The notes: generated by a model not told the origin, from the sequence alone. A DNA stretch of 64,000 nucleotides from Pseudomonas sp. NFACC02 (GCF_900110765.1 NZ_FOEO01000013.1:1-64000), one strand, 5' to 3'; counted from the stretch's first letter, positions 9,078 to 18,136 are shown. Translations and numbers: made by a program.

Positions 9078-9819
9078 GCGGCTTCTCCTTATTTTTGTAG
9101 TTTTTGTGTGTGCGCCTAGCCGTTCCGGTCGCGTTGAAACCCAGATACAGATAAAGCCCGACCAGCGCGGTGGCCATGGCAAACCATTGCACGGCGTAGC
9201 CCAAGTGCTTTTCAGGCCCCATCGCGACCACTGGCCAGTCGACGCGATACGCCGCAGGACCCGCTTCCAGGCGCAGCTCATGAGCGAAGCCTTCGCGATT
9301 CAGCTCAGGCCAGACCTTGGCTGGATCAAGCGCCGTGACCAGCTTCGGCCAACGGTCGTTCTGCGCATCGGGATGCAACTGGAAGGTCGCTCCGGGCGAG
9401 ACGTAGACCCACGCGTCCAGGTTCAGCGATTGCGTCGGCGTCTCGAATACAGGCGGCGTGCGACGGTCCGGCCAAGGCAGCCAACCGCGATTGACCATCA
9501 GCCACACACCGCTCGATGGGTCATGGAACGGCTGAATCAGCTCAACGCCGACCTTGCCGTCGCGGGTGCTGTTGTCCAACAGCAGACTGTGTTCGGCGTC
9601 GAAGCACCCTCGCAGTTGCACACGGCGATAGGCAGGATCGGCAATGGCGGGCAACCCTTCGGCCGACATCGGCGGTGCGGCGCGGCGCTCGTCATAGTTC
9701 GCAAGCATGAGGCGTTTTTCTTCACCGCGTCCGAGCTGCCAGAAGCCCAGGTAAATCAGCACCGGCAGCAACAGAAGCACCACCAGCGTGGGCGCAATGC
9801 CGGGCCGAAAGCGCTTCAT
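9043..9819 (-). CDS. SURF1 family cytochrome oxidase biogenesis protein
   Basis: Inner-membrane factor that helps insert heme A into subunit I. The 258 residues have the SURF1 layout: N-terminal helix (PTLVVLLLLPVLIYLGFWQL) with the GFWQLGRGEEK signature, a large periplasmic loop, and a C-terminal helix (GYAVQWFAMATALVGLYLYLG). A GTG lies one codon upstream (9822), but GGGAGG is better spaced for the ATG at 9819. It overlaps the next gene by 35 bp, suggesting coupled translation. Confidence 0.92.
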   Translation of the reverse strand: MKRFRPGIAPTLVVLLLLPVLIYLGFWQLGRGEEKRLMLANYDERRAAPPMSAEGLPAIADPAYRRVQLRGCFDAEHSLLLDNSTRDGKVGVELIQPFHDPSSGVWLMVNRGWLPWPDRRTPPVFETPTQSLNLDAWVYVSPGATFQLHPDAQNDRWPKLVTALDPAKVWPELNREGFAHELRLEAGPAAYRVDWPVVAMGPEKHLGYAVQWFAMATALVGLYLYLGFNATGTARRTHKNYKNKEKPHGNRDESSQHV

Positions 9820-9890
9820 CACGCCTCCCGCGCCTGCTGACGCGCCCCACCTATACTCCTTTGCATAGCGCTTGCTCCCGGAGTGACCCG

Positions 9891-10094
9891 ATGCTCAAAG
9901 CGGCCATTGTTTTTATGCTCATCGCCACGGTGGTCAGTCTGTTCAGCGGCCTGTTCTTTCTGGTCAAGGACGACGCATCATCCACCCGCCTGGTCAAAGC
10001 CCTGACCGTGCGCGTGACCTGCGCTGCCATTACCCTGGCGTTGATTGCCTACGGGTATTTCAGCGGGCAGCTGGTTTATCACACGCCTTGGTGA
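9891..10094 (+). CDS. DUF2909 twin-helix small membrane protein
   Basis: 67 residues made almost entirely of two membrane helices (about 3-24 and 38-60) joined by a charged loop (LVKDDASSTRLVKAL). This is the DUF2909 'twin transmembrane protein' pattern found beside SURF1 and COX3 in gamma-proteobacterial cox clusters. It is on the opposite strand to the rest of the cluster, divergent from SURF1. The start ATG has a GGAG site. Function is unknown; a small oxidase-associated or assembly role is a guess from context only. Confidence 0.8.
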   Translation: MLKAAIVFMLIATVVSLFSGLFFLVKDDASSTRLVKALTVRVTCAAITLALIAYGYFSGQLVYHTPW

Positions 10095-10110
10095 CTCAAC
10101 GCCGTCCCTC

Positions 10111-10260
10111 TGTAGGAGCGTGGCTTGTCCCGCGATCGCGCCGGGGTCGCGTCCGACGGGACCCGTCGTAAAACCTGCGCACTCGGTATCACAGGCTGAC
10201 CGCGTTTACCGGATTCGCTACCGCTTCGCGGTAGATCGCGGGACAAGCCACGCTCCTACA
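10111..10260. repeat. REPIN: 27-bp perfect inverted REP pair
   Basis: Left arm 10111-10137 begins TGTAGGAGCGTGGCTTGTCC; right arm 10234-10260 is its exact reverse complement, with a 96-bp spacer. It lies between the convergent DUF2909 gene and ctaE and could terminate both transcripts. Confidence 0.9.
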
Positions 10261-10287
10261 GGTCTGCGTGAGGCCAGCAGCCAGCAA

Positions 10288-11172
10288 TCACAAGACATAC
10301 ACAAAAACGAACAACCCCACCCACACCACATCCACAAAGTGCCAATACCAGCTCGCCGCCTCGAACCCGAACTGGTGCTCGGCATCGAAATGCCCGCGCA
10401 GTATCCGCATCAGCATCACAAACAGGATGATCGTGCCGATGGTCACGTGGGCGCCGTGAAAACCCGTGAGCATGAAGAACGTTGCGCCATAAATGCCGGA
10501 CCCCAATGTCAGACCCAGCTCGGTATAGGCCTCGTGGTATTCCATGGCCTGCAGTATCAAAAACCCGAGGCCCAGCAAGATGGTCAGCCCCAGCCAGCGT
10601 TTCAGCGCGGCCCGATGCCCTTTCTTCAACGCGTGGTGAGCGATGGTCACCGTGACGCTGGAGCTGACCAGCAGCACGGTGTTGATCAGCGGCAAATGCC
10701 AGGGATCGATAATCTCCCTGGGCGGTGGAAACAACTTTGGATCGGGCGTTTGCAGCAGCGGCCAGGCGTACTGAAAGTTGGGCCACAGCATGTGCGCGAT
10801 GCCCTTCGGACCTTCGCCACCCAGTGCCGGCCCGGTAACGTTGCGTACGTAAAACAGCGCACCGAAGAACGCCACAAAGAACATCACTTCCGAAAAGATG
10901 AACCAGCTCATGCCCCAGCGGAATGACCGGTCCATCTGCGCGCTGTAAAGCCCCGCTCGACCTTCCTTGATCACCGTGCCGAACCAGCCAAACAGGATGT
11001 AGGCCACGATCAGGCCGCCAATGGCAAAGAAGATCGGTCCGTGGGACTCGCGTCCTGCCTTCAAGTCAATGAACCAGGTGCCCAGTCCGTACATGGTGAT
11101 GAACATGCCGACCGTGGCGATGATCGGCCATTTGCTCTGCGCCGGGACGTAGTAATGCTCATGCGTTGCCAT
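10288..11172 (-). CDS. ctaE: Cytochrome c oxidase subunit III
   Basis: Seven-helix core subunit of the heme-copper oxidase; 294 residues starting MATHEHYYVPAQSKWP, a typical N-terminus of bacterial COX3. Conserved segments include RWGMSWFIFSEVMFFVAFFGALFY, the glutamate-bearing helix, and the C-terminal GFHGAHVTIGTI and SWYWHFVDVVWVGLFVFVYVL. A GAGGAG site precedes the ATG. Last subunit gene of ctaC-ctaD-ctaG-ctaE, 27 bp after ctaG. Confidence 0.95.
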   Translation of the reverse strand: MATHEHYYVPAQSKWPIIATVGMFITMYGLGTWFIDLKAGRESHGPIFFAIGGLIVAYILFGWFGTVIKEGRAGLYSAQMDRSFRWGMSWFIFSEVMFFVAFFGALFYVRNVTGPALGGEGPKGIAHMLWPNFQYAWPLLQTPDPKLFPPPREIIDPWHLPLINTVLLVSSSVTVTIAHHALKKGHRAALKRWLGLTILLGLGFLILQAMEYHEAYTELGLTLGSGIYGATFFMLTGFHGAHVTIGTIILFVMLMRILRGHFDAEHQFGFEAASWYWHFVDVVWVGLFVFVYVL

Positions 11173-11199
11173 CTTCTGAATCTCCTCGGCCTTATCGGC

Positions 11200-11763
11200 C
11201 TAACCACCCGATGCCGCAACGGGGCGGGCAACCGGCGGCATGCGAGCGGTGATATCGAACAGCGTGTAAGCGAGCGTCAGGTGTTTCACATCCTTGGGCA
11301 GATCGCGGTCGACGATGAAGCGCACCGGCATTTCGATGCGCTCGCCCGGCTGCAGCATTTGCTGGGTGAAGCAGAAGCATTCGGTCTTGTGGAAATACAC
11401 GGCGGCGGTGCTGGGCGAGATGCTCGGGATTGCCTGGGCCGTCATCGGCTTGTCCGTCGGGTTCTGCGCCACGAAAAGCATTTCGCTGACCGCCCCCGGG
11501 TGAACCGTCAGCTCTTGGGCCTTGGGAAAGAAACCCCAGGTCATGTCGGCATTGTTGGTCGCCAGGAACTGCACCCGCACCTGACGGCTGTCATCCACCT
11601 GTTGAGTCTGCGTGTATTGATCCCCGGTCTTGCCGTTGATGCCCAGCGCCTTGCACATCACGTCGTACAGCGGCACCAGCGCGAAACCGAACGCAAACAT
11701 CACCACCACCAACATCAGCAGGCGGGTCACGAGTCGCTTGTTCGGGCGCGGTGTGTCGCTCAT
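11200..11763 (-). CDS. ctaG: Cox11/CtaG copper chaperone for the CuB site
   Basis: Delivers copper to CuB in subunit I. The 187 residues hold one N-terminal membrane helix (about 13-33) and a periplasmic immunoglobulin-like domain with the essential copper pair in ECFCF (Cys129, Cys131). Cys37 corresponds to the conserved juxtamembrane cysteine. It lies between subunits I and III (13 bp and 27 bp gaps), the usual place in proteobacterial caa3/aa3 operons. Not to be confused with the unrelated Bacillus CtaG. Confidence 0.93.
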   Translation of the reverse strand: MSDTPRPNKRLVTRLLMLVVVMFAFGFALVPLYDVMCKALGINGKTGDQYTQTQQVDDSRQVRVQFLATNNADMTWGFFPKAQELTVHPGAVSEMLFVAQNPTDKPMTAQAIPSISPSTAAVYFHKTECFCFTQQMLQPGERIEMPVRFIVDRDLPKDVKHLTLAYTLFDITARMPPVARPVAASGG

Positions 11764-11776
11764 GTCATTGGCTCTC

Positions 11777-13366
11777 TCACTTCACTTCCGGCGGTGTCAC
11801 AAACGTGTGATAAGGCGCGGGCGAAGGCACGGTCCACTCCAGTCCGTCGGCGCCATCCCACGGTTTGGCCGGTGCTGGCGGGCCGCCACGGATGGTCTTG
11901 ATCACGATGAACAGGAAGAAGATCTGCGTGGCACCGAAGGTAAACGCGCCAATCGAAGAGACCATGTTGAAGTCGGCGAACTGCAGGTTGTAGTCCGGTA
12001 CCCGCCGCGGCATTCCCGCCAGCCCAACGAAGTGCATGGGGAAGAACGCCATGTTCATGCCGATGAAAGACAGCCAGAAATGCAGCTTGCCCAGGGTTTC
12101 GTCGTACATGTGGCCGGTCCATTTCGGCAACCAGTAATAGGCCGACGCAAAAATGCCGAAGATCGCGCCGGGCACCAACACGTAATGGAAGTGGGCGACC
12201 ACGAAGTAAGTGTCCTGGTACTGGAAGTCCGCAGGCGCAATGGCCAGCATCAATCCGGAAAACCCGCCGATGGTGAACAGGATCACGAAGGCCACGGCAA
12301 ACAGCATCGGCGTCTCGAACGTCAGTTCGCCCTGCCACATGGTGCTCACCCAGTTGAACACCTTCACCCCGGTCGGCACGGCGATGAGCATGGTCGCGTA
12401 CATGAAGAACAGTTCGCCGACCAGCGGGATGCCGACCACGAACATGTGGTGCGCCCAGACGATGAACGACAGGAACGCGATGCTCGCCGTGGCGTAGACC
12501 ATGGAGGTGTAGCCGAACAGCGGCTTGCGCGAGAACGCCGGAATGATCGAACTGACCGCGCCGAATGCTGGCAGGATCATGATGTACACCTCGGGGTGCC
12601 CGAAGAACCAGAACACGTGCTGGAACAACACCGGGTCACCGCCACCTGCCGCGCTGAAGAAGCTGGTGTGGAAGTGAATGTCCATCAGCATCATGGTCAC
12701 GCACCCGGCGAGCACCGGCATCACCGCGATCAGCAGAAACGCCGTGATCAGCCATGTCCAGACGAACAGCGGCATTTTCATCAGGGTCATGCCGGGCGCG
12801 CGCAGATTGAGGATGGTCGCGATGACGTTGATCGCCCCCATGATCGAGCTGATCCCCATCAGGTGGATGGCGAAAATGAAGTAAGTGACGCTTTCCGGCG
12901 CGTACGTGGTGGAGAGTGGTGCGTAGAACGTCCAGCCGAAGTTGGGTCCGCCGCCCGGCGTGAACAGGGTCGACACCAGCAGCAGGAACGCAGCGGGCAG
13001 GAGCCAGAAACTGAAGTTGTTCATGCGCGGCAACGCCATGTCCGGCGCGCCGATCATCAGCGGGATCATCCAGTTCGCCAACCCGACAAAGGCCGGCATC
13101 ACCGCCCCGAACACCATCACCAGGCCGTGCATGGTGGTCATCTGGTTAAAGAACGCAGGCTCCACGATCTGCAAACCGGGCTGGAACAGTTCGGCACGAA
13201 TCACCATGGCGAACGAGCCGCCGAGCAGGAACATGCAGAAGCTGAACCACAGGTACAGGGTGCCGATGTCCTTGTGATTGGTGGTCAGCACCCAACGCAT
13301 CAGGCCTTTGGCCGGACCATGCACATGGCCCGCGTCGTGGCCATGGTCATCAATCACTGCACTCAT
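11777..13366 (-). CDS. ctaD: Cytochrome c oxidase subunit I (A1 type)
   Basis: Catalytic subunit with low-spin heme a and the heme a3-CuB centre. In 529 residues the metal ligands are in place: His80 (MTTMHGLVM), His257-Pro-Glu259-Val-Tyr261 with the cross-linked His-Tyr pair, His306-His307 and His392/His394 (AHFHYVL). Glu259 in GHPEVY and Lys335 (TGVKVFNW) mark A1-type D and K proton channels; Asp109 is the probable D-channel entry. The start at 13366 has AGGAGA and is preferred over an in-frame start 7 codons upstream. Confidence 0.97.
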   Translation of the reverse strand: MSAVIDDHGHDAGHVHGPAKGLMRWVLTTNHKDIGTLYLWFSFCMFLLGGSFAMVIRAELFQPGLQIVEPAFFNQMTTMHGLVMVFGAVMPAFVGLANWMIPLMIGAPDMALPRMNNFSFWLLPAAFLLLVSTLFTPGGGPNFGWTFYAPLSTTYAPESVTYFIFAIHLMGISSIMGAINVIATILNLRAPGMTLMKMPLFVWTWLITAFLLIAVMPVLAGCVTMMLMDIHFHTSFFSAAGGGDPVLFQHVFWFFGHPEVYIMILPAFGAVSSIIPAFSRKPLFGYTSMVYATASIAFLSFIVWAHHMFVVGIPLVGELFFMYATMLIAVPTGVKVFNWVSTMWQGELTFETPMLFAVAFVILFTIGGFSGLMLAIAPADFQYQDTYFVVAHFHYVLVPGAIFGIFASAYYWLPKWTGHMYDETLGKLHFWLSFIGMNMAFFPMHFVGLAGMPRRVPDYNLQFADFNMVSSIGAFTFGATQIFFLFIVIKTIRGGPPAPAKPWDGADGLEWTVPSPAPYHTFVTPPEVK

Positions 13367-13397
13367 GTCCTGTCTCCTACGAAACATTGACGGGTAT

Positions 13398-14525
13398 TCA
13401 TTTCGCGGCCGCCTGCTTCAGCGCCAGCACGTCTTTCGGGGTCACCATGTCGCCCTTGTTGTTGCCCCACGCGTTGCGTTCGTAGGTGACAACGGCGGCG
13501 ATATCGACTTCCGAAAGCTGCTTGCCGAACGCCGCCATCGCCGTACCCGGTCGGCCGTTGAATACGATGGCGAGGTGATCTTCTTTCGGGCCCAGGACGA
13601 TTTTCGAGCCTTTAAGGGCCGGGAACATCGGTGGCAGGCCCTGGCCTTCGGCCTGGTGACAGGCGACACAGGTCGTGTGATAGACCTTGTCCCCTTGGGC
13701 AACCAGCTCTTCAAGCGTCCAGTCCTTGCTGGTCAGTTCCTTGAGCTTGGCGGATTCGGCCTTGCGCCCGGCCAGCCAGGTGTCGTAATCGGCCTGCGTC
13801 TTGGCCTCAACCACGATGGGCATGAAGCCGTGGTCCTTGCCGCACAGTTCCGAACATTGGCCACGATAGATCCCGGGCTTCTCGATCCGGGTCCAGGCCT
13901 CATTGACGAAACCGGGAATGGCGTCGCGCTTGACCGCGAAAGCAGGCACCCACCAGGAGTGAATAACGTCGGCGGCCGTCACCAGAAAACGGATTTTCAC
14001 CCCCACAGGCACCACCAACGGCTGATCCACTTCCAGCAGGTAGTGTTCGCCCTTGGCTTCCTTGTTGTGGATCTGATCGGCGGGGGTGGCCAGGTTGCTG
14101 AAGAACTCGACGTCCTGACCCAGGTACTTGTACTGCCACTTCCACTGGTAGCCGGTGATCTGGATATCCAGCGCCGATTCAGTGTTGTCATACATCTGGA
14201 TAAGGGTCTTGGTCGCGGGGATTGCCATGACGACCAGGATCAACAAGGGCACGACGGTCCAGAGAATTTCCACCGTGGTGCTTTCGTGGAATTTGGCGGC
14301 GACCTGCCCGGTCGAGCGCCGATGAACGATCATCGACCAGAACATCGCGCCGAACACGATGATTCCGATCACCACACAGATCCAGAAAATGGTCATGTGC
14401 AGGTCGAAGACCTCGTGACTGACTTCGGTCGCTCCAGGTGCCATATTCGTGGTCCAGGCGGCCTGCGCCTGACCGAATACCGACCACAATAGGAGGCCCA
14501 TCCAGACGTGTGGATGTCGCATCAT
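13398..14525 (-). CDS. ctaC: Cytochrome c oxidase subunit II with fused cytochrome c domain (caa3 type)
   Basis: 375 residues: signal peptide (about 1-22), two membrane helices (about 42-65 and 88-108), the CuA cupredoxin domain with His189, Cys224, Cys228, His232 and Met235 (CSELCGKDHGFM), then a C-terminal mono-heme cytochrome c. The CVACH site (Cys286, Cys289, His290) and Met330 as the likely sixth ligand define the latter. The fusion makes this a caa3-type oxidase that accepts electrons through its own heme c. Two ATG codons start the frame; GAGGG suits the first. First gene of the operon, divergent from the gene at 14944. Confidence 0.96.
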   Translation of the reverse strand: MMRHPHVWMGLLLWSVFGQAQAAWTTNMAPGATEVSHEVFDLHMTIFWICVVIGIIVFGAMFWSMIVHRRSTGQVAAKFHESTTVEILWTVVPLLILVVMAIPATKTLIQMYDNTESALDIQITGYQWKWQYKYLGQDVEFFSNLATPADQIHNKEAKGEHYLLEVDQPLVVPVGVKIRFLVTAADVIHSWWVPAFAVKRDAIPGFVNEAWTRIEKPGIYRGQCSELCGKDHGFMPIVVEAKTQADYDTWLAGRKAESAKLKELTSKDWTLEELVAQGDKVYHTTCVACHQAEGQGLPPMFPALKGSKIVLGPKEDHLAIVFNGRPGTAMAAFGKQLSEVDIAAVVTYERNAWGNNKGDMVTPKDVLALKQAAAK

Positions 14526-14943
14526 TGCGGGTTCCCTCTTGTTCTTCTTATTAGCCAGCAGTCATTTCAGGCGGGGTGAAAACAATGCCGTGCGCAAAGT
14601 CGTCACAAATGCCTGTGCGGGCGAGGGAGCGGTCAGGTAAGCAGCTAGAGGACCGGGGCCAGGCCAGCGTCACATTCCAGTTTCATCAGCCAATTCATCA
14701 CAACCCCGAGTATAGACACGGGCAATCGGTCCGCAATGCACTGGAGAATCCGCCAAAGCGAGCTATATGCACGCGCATTTATTGAAAAAAACCGGGGAAA
14801 TCGGACAAAAGTGGCCTTTTAATAGCGGATGCACATAACCATGAAACCCTTATGACAATTACGTCTTAACCTCCTCGACAGGCAGGCTAACGTATGACTT
14901 CCCCTATAATGTCATTTTGGTTTTATTGCCTTATGGAGCATTC
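14526..14943. promoter_or_regulatory. 418-bp divergent region between ctaC and the gene at 14944
   Basis: No supported gene lies here. The half nearer 14944 is noticeably AT-rich. A TATAAT hexamer at 14905-14910 is a good -10 candidate for the plus-strand gene, but the best -35-like match (TCGACA, 14875-14880) is 24 bp away, so a standard sigma-70 pair is not established. The ctaC promoter must also be here. Confidence 0.45.
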
Positions 14944-15594
14944 ATGAACACCGCCGCGTTGCGCGAGCAGATCACACGAGCACAGGAACACGAGATCCAG
15001 ACCGGTCAATTATTGCGCCAACTCGAATTACAACTTCCCCATCTGCACCCCGCCATCCATTTGCCCGATGTGGATGCCAGAGGCGTATTGGCGCGTTTTG
15101 TCATCGCCTACATCCAACAGGTTCCGGACGTGCTGGACGCTGCCCACGACGTAGCGCTGCGAGCGGGGATCGAGAGTCAGATCAAACCCGTGCTGAAAAT
15201 CGCCGAACAGTTCTTCAGCGCGCCACCGGCCATCATGGCCGGTCATGAAGGCCTGGATGGCCTGCTAGACGAAGCCTACCTCGCGCACCGTCTGGTGGAA
15301 GAGATCAACGATCTGTACATCGTGCATTTCGGTCAGCCACTGATCCCGGTGAACACCACCGTCGCCAGCGTCATTGCACATCAGTTGATCGGGGAAGACT
15401 TCGCCAACCAGCTCGATGAAGTGGTGCATCACGCCATCGATGAGTTGCTGGACGAAGACAGTTTCTCGCTGGAATCGGTAGAAGCCTACCGCGACCAACT
15501 CGCCAGCCCCGATACCGAAGCGGCATGGAAGCGCTGGCCGAGCCTGTCTCGCCAGTTGGGGGTAGGGCTTGAGATGGAATGTTCGAAGGACTGA
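14944..15594 (+). CDS. Conserved Pseudomonas protein of unknown function, cox/SulP neighbour
   Basis: 216 residues, soluble, acidic, no signal peptide, no cysteine until the C-terminal MECSKD, and predicted mostly helical. It starts with a heptad-like QITRAQEHEIQTGQLLRQLELQL. I recognise no named domain. The same position, between subunit II and the SulP/carbonic anhydrase pair, is occupied by a protein of similar size in P. aeruginosa (PA0104, from memory). The start at 14944 has GGAG; an upstream in-frame GTG-type start at 14917 would lie only 6 bp past the -10 candidate. Confidence 0.75.
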   Translation: MNTAALREQITRAQEHEIQTGQLLRQLELQLPHLHPAIHLPDVDARGVLARFVIAYIQQVPDVLDAAHDVALRAGIESQIKPVLKIAEQFFSAPPAIMAGHEGLDGLLDEAYLAHRLVEEINDLYIVHFGQPLIPVNTTVASVIAHQLIGEDFANQLDEVVHHAIDELLDEDSFSLESVEAYRDQLASPDTEAAWKRWPSLSRQLGVGLEMECSKD

Positions 15595-15615
15595 TGACCT
15601 GGACTCACCCACCCA

Positions 15616-15706
15616 TGTAGGAGCGCGCTTGCCCGCGAAGAGGCCAGTACAACCGACACCCATCTGTCGGCTGAAATGTCGCTTCGCGAGCAAGCTCGCT
15701 CCCACA
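15616..15706. repeat. REPIN with mixed arms
   Basis: The left arm is the TGTAGGAGCGCGCTTGCCCG type (15616-15640). The right arm is the complement of the TGTGGGAGCGAGCTTGCTCG type (15682-15706). The arms differ at several positions, as if two REP subfamilies were combined. It lies between convergent genes. Confidence 0.8.
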
Positions 15707-15737
15707 GGGGAGGGTGGAGGGCAGGCTTACTCAGAAA

Positions 15738-17267
15738 TCAATGCAACGCCGCGCCGCCAATCGACGTGCGGATCCGCCCTTCGACGCGACGCTTGAGCAG
15801 GCGTTGCTCCAGCAGCAGACGCGAGCCCTGCGCCGCATTGGCGCGACCCCATTCCTCCAGCAACTCAAGGCAGGAGTGGTCGATGTAAGTCAGGTTGCTC
15901 AGCGGCACATGCAGGGTGGTGCCTGGCGGCACGGCCCCCAACGCCTGCGTCAACGCCGGCACCTTGAGAAACGTCGCGGCGCCGTTCAGACGCAGCTCCA
16001 TCTCGCCTTCGGCTTCCAGGTCCACCAGGTTGATTTTCAACCGGGAGGCGTTCAGCGCCAGCTTCACCAATGTCAATCCGAAGCCGATCAGCACGCCCGT
16101 CAGGAGATCCGTGAGGATGATCGCCGACGCGGTCGCGCCGTAGATGAACATCGGCATGCGACCATAACGACCCAGCCCACGCAGCGCCTTGAGGTCCACC
16201 AGTTTGAAACCGGTGTACACCAGCACGCCCGCCAGACTGGCCACCGGAATGCTCTGCAGCACGCTGGACAGCAGCAACACGAACGCCAGCAACCACAGGC
16301 CATGAAACATCGCCGAGAGGCGAGTCTTGGCGCCGGCCTGCACGTTGGCCGAGCTGCGCACGATCACGCCGGTCATCGGCAGCGCGCCGACCAGGCCGCA
16401 GAGCATATTGCCAACACCCTGAGCACTGAGTTCCTTGTCGAAATCCGAACGCTGGCCGTCATGCATGCGATCGACCGCAGCCGCAGACAACAGCGTCTCG
16501 GCGCTGGCAATGAATGCCACCGCAATCGCCGCGATCAGGATCGCAGGGTCCGCCAGGTTCAGCAGATCGGCAGGACGCAGCCAGTCGATGGCTTCAGCGA
16601 GGTTGGCCGGCACTTCGACGCGCTTGACCTGCAAGCTCATGAACAGACTGACCGCAGTAACGATCCCCACGCCCAGCAGCGCGCCCGGCACAAAGCGCAG
16701 CGCATGAGGCCGACGCTTTTCCCACAGCCACATCACCGCGATGGTGCCCAGGCCGAGCAAACCGGCTTGCATGCCGCTGCCGGGACCGACAGCGCCCAAC
16801 AGGGTCTGCGGGAAGGCGATCAGGTTATCCAGCCCGGAAGGTTTCGGTCCGGCGTCGAACATCACATGGGCCTGGGAAAGTACGATTAACACGCCAATCC
16901 CGGCGAGCATCCCGTAGACCACGGCGGGCGCCGTCACGCGAAACCAGCAGCCCAGCTTGAAACGACCGGCCAGCAGTTGCAGCGCGCCGGCCAGCAGCAA
17001 AATCGGCCCAAGCATCGCCATTCCATGCTCACGCACCAGCTCGAACACCAGCACCGCAAGACCCGCCGCCGGGCCGCTGACCTGCAACGGCGAGCCCGCC
17101 AGCCAACCGACGACCAGGCCGCCGATGATGCCGGTAATCAGGCCTTTGGCGGGCGGCATGCCCGACGCGATGGCGATACCCATGCACAGTGGCAGCGCCA
17201 CCAGAAACACCACCACGGAAGCCAGCAGCTCCCGTGGTAACAAGGATTTGAGATCTGTAGTAGCCAT
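15738..17267 (-). CDS. SulP-family anion transporter with STAS domain
   Basis: 509 residues: a hydrophobic core of 10-14 membrane segments beginning LLPRELLASVVVFLVALPLCMGIA (the SulP first-helix signature with GIxAGxxPxxG-like GMPPAKGLITGIIGG), and a C-terminal STAS domain (from about 420, with NLTYIDHSCLELLEEW). Annotated relatives are called sulfate permeases. The next gene on the same strand, 140 bp further upstream, is a beta-carbonic anhydrase, and SulP plus carbonic anhydrase is the known signature of bicarbonate-transporting SulPs, so bicarbonate is the better guess (inference). The start at 17267 has GGAGAG. Confidence 0.88.
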   Translation of the reverse strand: MATTDLKSLLPRELLASVVVFLVALPLCMGIAIASGMPPAKGLITGIIGGLVVGWLAGSPLQVSGPAAGLAVLVFELVREHGMAMLGPILLLAGALQLLAGRFKLGCWFRVTAPAVVYGMLAGIGVLIVLSQAHVMFDAGPKPSGLDNLIAFPQTLLGAVGPGSGMQAGLLGLGTIAVMWLWEKRRPHALRFVPGALLGVGIVTAVSLFMSLQVKRVEVPANLAEAIDWLRPADLLNLADPAILIAAIAVAFIASAETLLSAAAVDRMHDGQRSDFDKELSAQGVGNMLCGLVGALPMTGVIVRSSANVQAGAKTRLSAMFHGLWLLAFVLLLSSVLQSIPVASLAGVLVYTGFKLVDLKALRGLGRYGRMPMFIYGATASAIILTDLLTGVLIGFGLTLVKLALNASRLKINLVDLEAEGEMELRLNGAATFLKVPALTQALGAVPPGTTLHVPLSNLTYIDHSCLELLEEWGRANAAQGSRLLLEQRLLKRRVEGRIRTSIGGAALH

Positions 17268-17407
17268 GACGACTCTCCGGTAATTCTTCAGACGTGACAA
17301 CGCCCGACGGCACGCGCAAAGCGCGGCCGCTACGAGCTTGAATGAGGTTCGAACCGTCAGTTGTGAAGTGGATTCACAGGCTCTTGGGTGTGATCAGTCG
17401 CTGATCG

Positions 17408-18136
17408 TCAATAGCGCTTTCGGGGCGTCGCCATTGGAATGGAGTGTTCGCCGTCGAGCGCCAGGAACGTCCCTTGCTCGGCATCGTAAGCCCGGATTTC
17501 ACTGGTTTCGATGTCGTACACCCAGCCATGAATGAACAACTGGCCCGCGGCGATCTTCGATGCCACCGAAGGATGCGTCTGCAAATGGCGCAACTGCGCG
17601 ATGACGTTCTCTTCGGTCAGCACGTGCATGGTTTCGTGCTCGCCGGTGCAGCTGCAATTGTCCTGCACCACGGTCTTGGCGACCTCGGCATGACGCAACC
17701 AGGCTTTTACCGTCGGCATCTTTTCCAGGGTGTCCGGATTGAGTACGGCACGCATGGCACCGCAATCGGAATGCCCGCAAATGATGATGTGCTGCACACC
17801 CAGCGCCAGCACAGCGTATTCGATGGCCGTTGAAACACCGCCGTTCATCGGCCCGTAAGGCGGCACCACGTTACCGACGTTACGCGTTACGAACAGATCG
17901 CCGGGCGAGCTTTGGGTGATGAGTTCAGGGACGATGCGCGAATCGGCGCATGTGATGAACATCGCTTTTGGATGCTGTGCAGTCGCGAGCTTCTTGAACA
18001 GCTCTTCCTGCTGAGGGAAAACATCGTGGCGGAAGTGCTTGAAGCCATCAACGATGTGCTGCAGTGCTACATCGGCGGATTCTGTAGTCGAAGCGCCAGC
18101 CGAGGCGGCCGACTGCGGCTTATCCTGGTTACTCAT
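17408..18136 (-). CDS. Beta-class carbonic anhydrase
   Basis: Zinc enzyme that interconverts CO2 and bicarbonate; 242 residues. The zinc ligands are Cys63, His122 and Cys125 (TCADSR and GHSDCGAM), with the catalytic Asp65-Arg67 dyad. A 25-residue Ser/Ala/Thr-rich N-terminal extension has no signal features, so it is cytoplasmic. GAGGAT precedes the ATG. It lies upstream of and in line with the SulP transporter, probably one transcription unit supplying or consuming bicarbonate. Confidence 0.95.
   Translation of the reverse strand: MSNQDKPQSAASAGASTTESADVALQHIVDGFKHFRHDVFPQQEELFKKLATAQHPKAMFITCADSRIVPELITQSSPGDLFVTRNVGNVVPPYGPMNGGVSTAIEYAVLALGVQHIIICGHSDCGAMRAVLNPDTLEKMPTVKAWLRHAEVAKTVVQDNCSCTGEHETMHVLTEENVIAQLRHLQTHPSVASKIAAGQLFIHGWVYDIETSEIRAYDAEQGTFLALDGEHSIPMATPRKRY

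Noticed and set aside
11630..13390. 586-codon open frame on the plus strand opposite ctaD
   Set aside because: It mirrors the subunit I gene; its protein is His/Arg/Gln-rich with no domain, as expected from the complement of a high-GC gene.
14875..14910. TCGACA ... TATAAT as a sigma-70 promoter for the gene at 14944
   Set aside because: The spacing of 24 bp is too long; only the -10 element is retained as a candidate.
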